In this document: positions 6,074 to 8,878 of the stretch, piece by piece
How positions within the stretch are numbered: the stretch's first letter is position 1
Layout of the letters: every line of letters starts with the position of its first letter
From: CAVUFH01 sp963740835
GTDB lineage: Bacteria; Actinomycetota; Acidimicrobiia; IMCC26256; PALSA-610
Direction: 5' to 3'
Assembly (NCBI GenBank): GCA_963740835.1
Contig: CAVUFH010000005.1
Location: 1-8,878, forward strand
DNA: 8,878 bases
The notes under the pieces: generated by a model
Database searches by the model: none
What the model was told of the DNA's origin: nothing
What the model saw: the letters and a program-made list of their open reading frames with translations, nothing else
Program-made: the position numbers and the translations under genes

Positions 6074-6306
6074 AGACGATGACATGCAAGCAACTCGGCG
6101 GGCCGTGTGACTATCGGCTGCAGGGAGATACGGCTGATGCGGTCATCAAGGCACAAGATCGTCATCTCAAAGGGGCGGTCGCCGACGGCGATGACACCCA
6201 CGAAAGTGCCCTCAAGGAGATGAAGGGCAGATGGAAGCACCCGATCTCCGGTATGGGCTGGTATCGGGCAGCCAAGCGCAACTTCGCGGAGCTCCCCGAA
6301 GACTGA
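6070..6306 (+). CDS. DUF1059 small protein
   Basis: A 78-aa protein beginning MKTMTCKQLGGPCDYRLQGDTADAVIKAQDRHLK, the DUF1059 signature. It has a CKxLGxxC pair (Cys at residues 6 and 13), a short helix carrying VIKAQDRHLK, and a KGRWKHPISGMGWYRAAKRNF tail. The family is annotated as a predicted small metal-binding protein. The two cysteines and the histidines are the likely ligands. No biochemical role is established. The GTG start overlaps the VOC stop in GTGA (6070-6073). AAGGGG (6056-6061) lies upstream inside the VOC gene. An ATG three codons in (6079) is an alternative, but the coupled GTG keeps the family's MKTMTCK start. It shares transcript and regulation with the VOC gene and probably its small-molecule stress role. 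Confidence 0.88.
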   Translation: MKTMTCKQLGGPCDYRLQGDTADAVIKAQDRHLKGAVADGDDTHESALKEMKGRWKHPISGMGWYRAAKRNFAELPED

Positions 6307-6327
6307 CGCGTTCGACGCGCGTGAACT

Positions 6328-6364
6328 CGAGCGCGCTCCCGGGCCGTGCCTGGGAGCGCGCTCG
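6328..6364. terminator. Strong hairpin terminator after the VOC-DUF1059 operon
   Basis: The stem is 17 bp. C6328 pairs with G6364, then GAGCGCGCTCCC (6329-6340) pairs with GGGAGCGCGCTC (6352-6363). It continues through GGGC/GCCT with one G-U pair, and the loop is CGT. It starts 22 nt after the DUF1059 stop. There is no U-tract, which is common for high-GC actinobacterial terminators. It isolates the operon from the downstream PPOX-VOC gene. Confidence 0.75.
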
Positions 6365-6370
6365 CGCGGG

Positions 6371-6399
6371 TTGCCTGCGCGAGCGGCGAGCGCGACAGT
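6371..6399 (+). promoter_or_regulatory. Possible promoter of the PPOX-VOC gene
   Basis: TTGCCT (6371-6376), a 17-nt spacer and GACAGT (6394-6399) precede the ATG at 6407 by 7 nt. The arrangement matches the imuA' promoter (TTGCCA, 18 nt, TACGGT, start 7 nt later), so a leaderless mRNA is likely. The -10 is weak. Confidence 0.4.
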
Positions 6400-6406
6400 C
6401 GGAGCA

Positions 6407-7273
6407 ATGGAGCTCTCGGAGGACATGCAACGCGTCGTGCTCGAGCAATCGCTCGGATTCGTCGCCACGGTGACGCCAGACGGAACACCGAATCTCTCAC
6501 CCAAGGGCACGACGACGGTGTTCGACGCGCAGCATCTGATGTTCGCCGACGTCTCGTCGCCGGGAACGGTGGCGAACCTCGCGACCATTCCCGAAGTGGA
6601 AGTCAACGTGGTCGATCCGATCGTGCGCAAGGGTTACCGCTTCAAGGGAACCGCGACTGTGCACACGAACGGCGAGATGTTCGAACGTGGGCTCGCGGTG
6701 CTTCGCGAACGAGGATCGACAACCGCGCGCGAGCGGATACGTTCGATTGTCGTCATCGCGGTCACGGATGCGGCGCCGCTGTACTCGCCTGCGTACGACA
6801 CCGGCGCCGACGAGGAGTCGCTCGCGGCGCGTTGGCTTCGCCATCATGCCGGACTGCATCCGCACGCGGGCCGCGTCACCGGTTCATCGGTCGCGCCGGT
6901 CCTGGGCTGTCGACAGGTCATGGTGTTGGCCGAGTGGTTCCGCGACGTTCTCGGCTTCGATCTCGACCCGGCGCGGGTCTTCGCGGCTGACCCTCGCGAG
7001 GGGGCGTCGTATGCGATCGTCGACCGCGACGGGATCGAGGTGCACCTCCAACTCCGGAGTGTCGCGGGACCGCACGTTTCCACCGATCCGAATTCCTACG
7101 AGTTCTACGCGCGCGTGCCCGACGCGGACGCACTGCACGCGGAGCTCGTCGGGCGTGGTGCGAAGATCGTCCAGCCGCTCGAGGACCAGCCGTACGCGAT
7201 GCGAGACTTCAGCGTCGAGAGTCCGGAAGGGCACCGAGTGATGTTCGGCGCCCCGGTGGGTGGGCCCGGCTAG
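6407..7273 (+). CDS. Flavin split-barrel (PPOX-family) domain fused to a VOC domain
   Basis: This 288-aa two-domain protein has two parts. Residues 1-155 are a pyridoxamine-5'-phosphate-oxidase-like split barrel. They show LGFVATVTPDGTPNLSPKGTTTV, then HLMFADVSSPGTVANLATIPEVEVNVVDPIVRKGYRFKGTATVH, then ERIRSIVVIAVTDAAPLYSPAYD. This is the FMN-binding layout of small stand-alone PPOX proteins, which normally end near HHAGLHPH. After only a few linker residues, a VOC domain covers about 162-285 (VAPVLGCRQVMVLAEWFRDVLGFDLD, then YAIVDRDGIEVHLQLR, then FYARVPDADALHAELVGRGAKIV, then MRDFSVESPEGHRVMFG). No stop or frame change separates them. ATG 6407 matches the usual family start. An upstream TTG at 6371 in the same frame would add 12 unlike residues inside the putative promoter. 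The likely role is flavin-dependent reduction or oxidation of a small molecule that the VOC part binds. Its stop TAG overlaps the stop of the convergent oxidase in CTAG. Confidence 0.82.
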   Translation: MELSEDMQRVVLEQSLGFVATVTPDGTPNLSPKGTTTVFDAQHLMFADVSSPGTVANLATIPEVEVNVVDPIVRKGYRFKGTATVHTNGEMFERGLAVLRERGSTTARERIRSIVVIAVTDAAPLYSPAYDTGADEESLAARWLRHHAGLHPHAGRVTGSSVAPVLGCRQVMVLAEWFRDVLGFDLDPARVFAADPREGASYAIVDRDGIEVHLQLRSVAGPHVSTDPNSYEFYARVPDADALHAELVGRGAKIVQPLEDQPYAMRDFSVESPEGHRVMFGAPVGGPG

Positions 7274-8673
7274 TTCGAGGCCCCGGCGCTCGGCGGGATG
7301 TTCTGGTTGATGCGGAACAGGTTCGTGGGGTCCCACTCGTCCTTGAGTGCCTGCAATCGCGCGAATTTCTCGGGGCCGAACGCGGCTTCGACACGCACGG
7401 AGCCTTCGTCGCCGAGAAAGTTGAGGTAAGCGCGGCCGGTGCTCCATGGCTTCATCGCGCCGCTGAACTCACGCGTGTAGGCGATGTTCTTCTCGGTGTC
7501 GGCCGGGTCGGGCCACATCGAGAGGTAGTGGATGTTCCACGCCGCGTTGCGCTGCCCGAACGCGGTCGCTTCCTCGTCGACGCGAGCGATCGCGCCGCCG
7601 CCGGGAACGAGGATGATCTGCGTCAGCGGGGAGACCGGCAAGGTGGCGCGCTCGGCGATGACGTCGATGGCCTTGTCGGGCAAGTCCTCGTAGAAGTCGG
7701 CGGTCCAGTAGTTCTGCATGCCCTTCGGAGCCGCGGCATCGAGCAGCTGCTGCACCGCCACGTACGGCATCGGTCCGACCAGGTCGATGCCGGGGGGACC
7801 GAACTCGCGGAGCGCCTTCAGCGCGATCTCACCCTCGTTGATGGGACCGGCGTAGCAGCACACGATGCCGATGACGGGTTGTCCGCGCACGGGTTCGGGG
7901 ACGAACTCCTCCGGCGGGGCAGTGATGAACGCGAGCCCGCTCCCGACTTCGTCCGGCACGTCACGCATGAAGTCTCGGTAGAACGGCAGCAGTTCTGATG
8001 CGGCGGCTGCGGGGTGCATCAGCATGCCGCCGAGCACGATCGGGCCGAGCGGGTGCACGCGCAGGTCGAAGCGGGTGACGATGCCGAAGTTCCCGCCGCC
8101 GCCACGCAAGCCCCAGAACAGCTCCGCGTTCTCGTCCTCGGATGCGGTGACGATGCGTCCGTCGGCGGTGACGACCTCGGCCGCGATGAGGTTGTCGCAC
8201 ACGAACCCGAACTTGCGCTCGAGCCAACCGCTGCCGCTCCCGAGCGCGAGGCCGGCGATGCCGGTCGTGGACACGCGGCCGCCGGTGACGGCGAGGCCGT
8301 GCGCCTGCGTCGCGGCGTCGAACTCGCTCCACGTGGCACCGCCGCCGGCGCGCGCGACGCGTTGATCAGGATCGACGTCGATCTGCTTCATGCCGCGCAG
8401 GTCGACGGTGATGCCGGCGTCGCACACCGCGGCGCCGGTGACACCGTGACCGCCGCCGTAGACCGAGATCGGGAGGTGCTGCTGACGCGCGAGGTTCACG
8501 GCCGCGACGACGTCGTTCGCATTGCGGCAGCGCGCAATCAACGCGGGCTTGCGGTCGATCATGCCGTTGAAGACCTGGCGGGCTTCGTCGTACTCCGCAT
8601 CGCCCGGACGGATCAGCTGACCCCCAAACCCGGCCAGCTCGAATCCGGACAGTTCGAACCGTGCCGCCGCCAT
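7270..8673 (-). CDS. FAD-linked oxidase, berberine-bridge-enzyme (BBE) type
   Basis: A flavoprotein oxidase of the PCMH/BBE family, 467 aa from ATG 8673. Residues about 50-190 form the FAD-binding domain: ISVYGGGHGVTGAAV carries the histidine (about H76) that in relatives holds FAD through an 8-alpha-histidyl bond. The second site, where bicovalent members have cysteine (GGxC), reads GGRVSTTGIAGLALGSGSGWLERKFG, so attachment is likely through histidine only. GLRGGGGNFGIVTRF is the third FAD motif. The C-terminal BBE motif is WDPTNLFRINQNIPP. No signal peptide is seen, so it is probably cytosolic. Relatives oxidise alcohols, sugars or alkaloid-like compounds and release hydrogen peroxide. The substrate is unknown. 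A TTG start at 8724 would add 17 residues. ATG 8673 is preferred because GGGGAG lies 4 nt upstream. The promoter region abuts the SOS promoter facing the other way. Confidence 0.88.
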   Translation of the reverse strand: MAAARFELSGFELAGFGGQLIRPGDAEYDEARQVFNGMIDRKPALIARCRNANDVVAAVNLARQQHLPISVYGGGHGVTGAAVCDAGITVDLRGMKQIDVDPDQRVARAGGGATWSEFDAATQAHGLAVTGGRVSTTGIAGLALGSGSGWLERKFGFVCDNLIAAEVVTADGRIVTASEDENAELFWGLRGGGGNFGIVTRFDLRVHPLGPIVLGGMLMHPAAAASELLPFYRDFMRDVPDEVGSGLAFITAPPEEFVPEPVRGQPVIGIVCCYAGPINEGEIALKALREFGPPGIDLVGPMPYVAVQQLLDAAAPKGMQNYWTADFYEDLPDKAIDVIAERATLPVSPLTQIILVPGGGAIARVDEEATAFGQRNAAWNIHYLSMWPDPADTEKNIAYTREFSGAMKPWSTGRAYLNFLGDEGSVRVEAAFGPEKFARLQALKDEWDPTNLFRINQNIPPSAGASN

Positions 8674-8738
8674 GAAGCTCCCCGCGATCGCCCGTTGGTG
8701 GAGCCAGGTTCGCACGGCCGTCAAGGTTCATCGACGCG

Positions 8739-8767
8739 TGGACATGCGAACACATGTTCGCTACCGT
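8739..8767 (+). promoter_or_regulatory. Second SOS promoter with LexA box in the spacer
   Basis: The -35 is TGGACA (8739-8744, one mismatch from TTGACA) and the -10 is TACCGT (8762-8767), with a 17-nt spacer. The LexA box GCGAACACATGTTCGC (8746-8761) fills that spacer. Its 14-nt core CGAACACATGTTCG is identical to the box in front of imuA'. Transcription would start near 8774 and run rightward out of the window. The box could also affect the divergent FAD oxidase, whose start lies about 70 nt to the left. Confidence 0.87.
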
Positions 8768-8773
8768 GACGCT

Positions 8774-8868
8774 CCCCGGCGGAGAGAGGGCTGAGAGGGT
8801 GGCTGCGCCGGCAGAACCCCTCTCGCCGTGGCCGATCGTGATCGCCAAGCGGGTGGGAGGAGCAAGGC
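8774..8868 (+). promoter_or_regulatory. Structured 5' leader of an SOS gene
   Basis: The predicted leader is about 95 nt. It contains a hairpin: GAGAGGG (8793-8799) with CCCTCTC (8818-8824), a 3x3 internal loop, then CTGC (8803-8806) with GCAG (8811-8814) around GCCG. A second GAGAGGG copy (8784-8790) could compete for the same partner. GGGAGGA (8855-8861) is a strong Shine-Dalgarno, 7 nt from the ATG. CTCCC (8772-8776) is complementary to it if transcription starts early enough. The structure is visible, but any regulatory function is inferred. Confidence 0.45.
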
Positions 8869-8878
8869 ATGGACGCGT
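8869..8878 (+). CDS. Start of an SOS-controlled gene, truncated by the window edge
   Basis: ATG GAC GCG follows a strong Shine-Dalgarno (GGGAGGA, 7-nt spacing) downstream of a LexA-boxed promoter. Only three codons (M-D-A) and one base are visible, so the product cannot be identified. By context, dnaE2 would complete the ImuA'-ImuB-DnaE2 mutasome. lexA, recA or another SOS gene are equally compatible. Confidence 0.6.

Noticed and set aside
8674..8724. 17-residue N-terminal extension of the FAD oxidase from TTG 8724
   Set aside because: TTG is a rare start with no Shine-Dalgarno, and the extension is not conserved-looking. ATG 8673 has GGGGAG 4 nt upstream.
8787..8868. TPP riboswitch suggested by GGCTGAGAGGG
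   Set aside because: The second conserved half (ACCTGATCTGG-type and AATGCCAGCG-type segments) is not present after the GCTGAGA motif. The LexA context does not fit thiamine genes.
8766..8878. GTG-initiated ORF (MTLPGGERAERV...) open to the window end
   Set aside because: Its GTG overlaps the -10 box of the predicted promoter, so it would not be in the transcript. The ATG at 8869 in another frame has a much better Shine-Dalgarno.
1..8878. tRNA, rRNA, CRISPR array, insertion sequence or integrase
   Set aside because: No cloverleaf, spaced direct-repeat array, transposase-like protein or flanking inverted repeats with target duplications could be recognised.

Overview
The window is very GC-rich with strongly G/C-biased third codon positions. 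It carries actinobacterial-type parts: an ImuA'/ImuB SOS cassette, LexA boxes of the GAAC-N4-GTTC type, and start codons lying about 7 nt after a TANNNT -10 box, as in leaderless mRNAs. A high-GC actinobacterium is the best reading. An Acidimicrobiia-like lineage is possible, but nothing here proves it.

Layout. Positions 25-420 encode a small protein resembling the Nfu/NifU N-terminal domain. A promoter with an embedded LexA box (435-464) then drives imuA' (471-1116) and imuB (1119-2821), the two accessory factors of the ImuA'-ImuB-DnaE2 translesion mutasome. As written, imuA' carries two apparent single-base deletions and imuB carries one. Correcting them restores full-length proteins whose ends mesh at a TAGTGATG junction. 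A small ASCH-domain gene (2844-3131) follows imuB. A zinc-less medium-chain NADP-type oxidoreductase (3270-4187, minus) converges on it.

Positions 4188-4989 are poor in genes. They hold one doubtful 115-aa ORF and a strong two-part hairpin (4836-4878). Next comes a TetR-family regulator (4990-5635, minus, one apparent base insertion). It is divergent from a VOC/glyoxalase-like gene (5705-6073) and a translationally coupled DUF1059 gene (6070-6306). A perfect 17-bp palindrome between the divergent genes is the likely TetR operator. A 17-bp-stem hairpin (6328-6364) ends that operon. Then comes a gene encoding a flavin split-barrel (PPOX) domain fused to a second VOC domain (6407-7273). Its stop codon overlaps the stop of a convergent FAD-linked BBE-type oxidase (7270-8673, minus).

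The right edge has a second SOS promoter. It has a near-consensus -35, a LexA box filling the spacer, a TANNNT -10, a roughly 95-nt structured leader and a strong Shine-Dalgarno before an ATG at 8869. The 14-bp core of this LexA box is identical to that of the imuA' box. The gene itself lies outside the window. dnaE2 or lexA/recA-type SOS genes are candidates, but the sequence here cannot decide.

The main points of interest are the paired SOS promoters bracketing accessory redox genes, the cluster of four single-base frameshifts, the PPOX-VOC fusion and the uncharacterised leader at the right edge.
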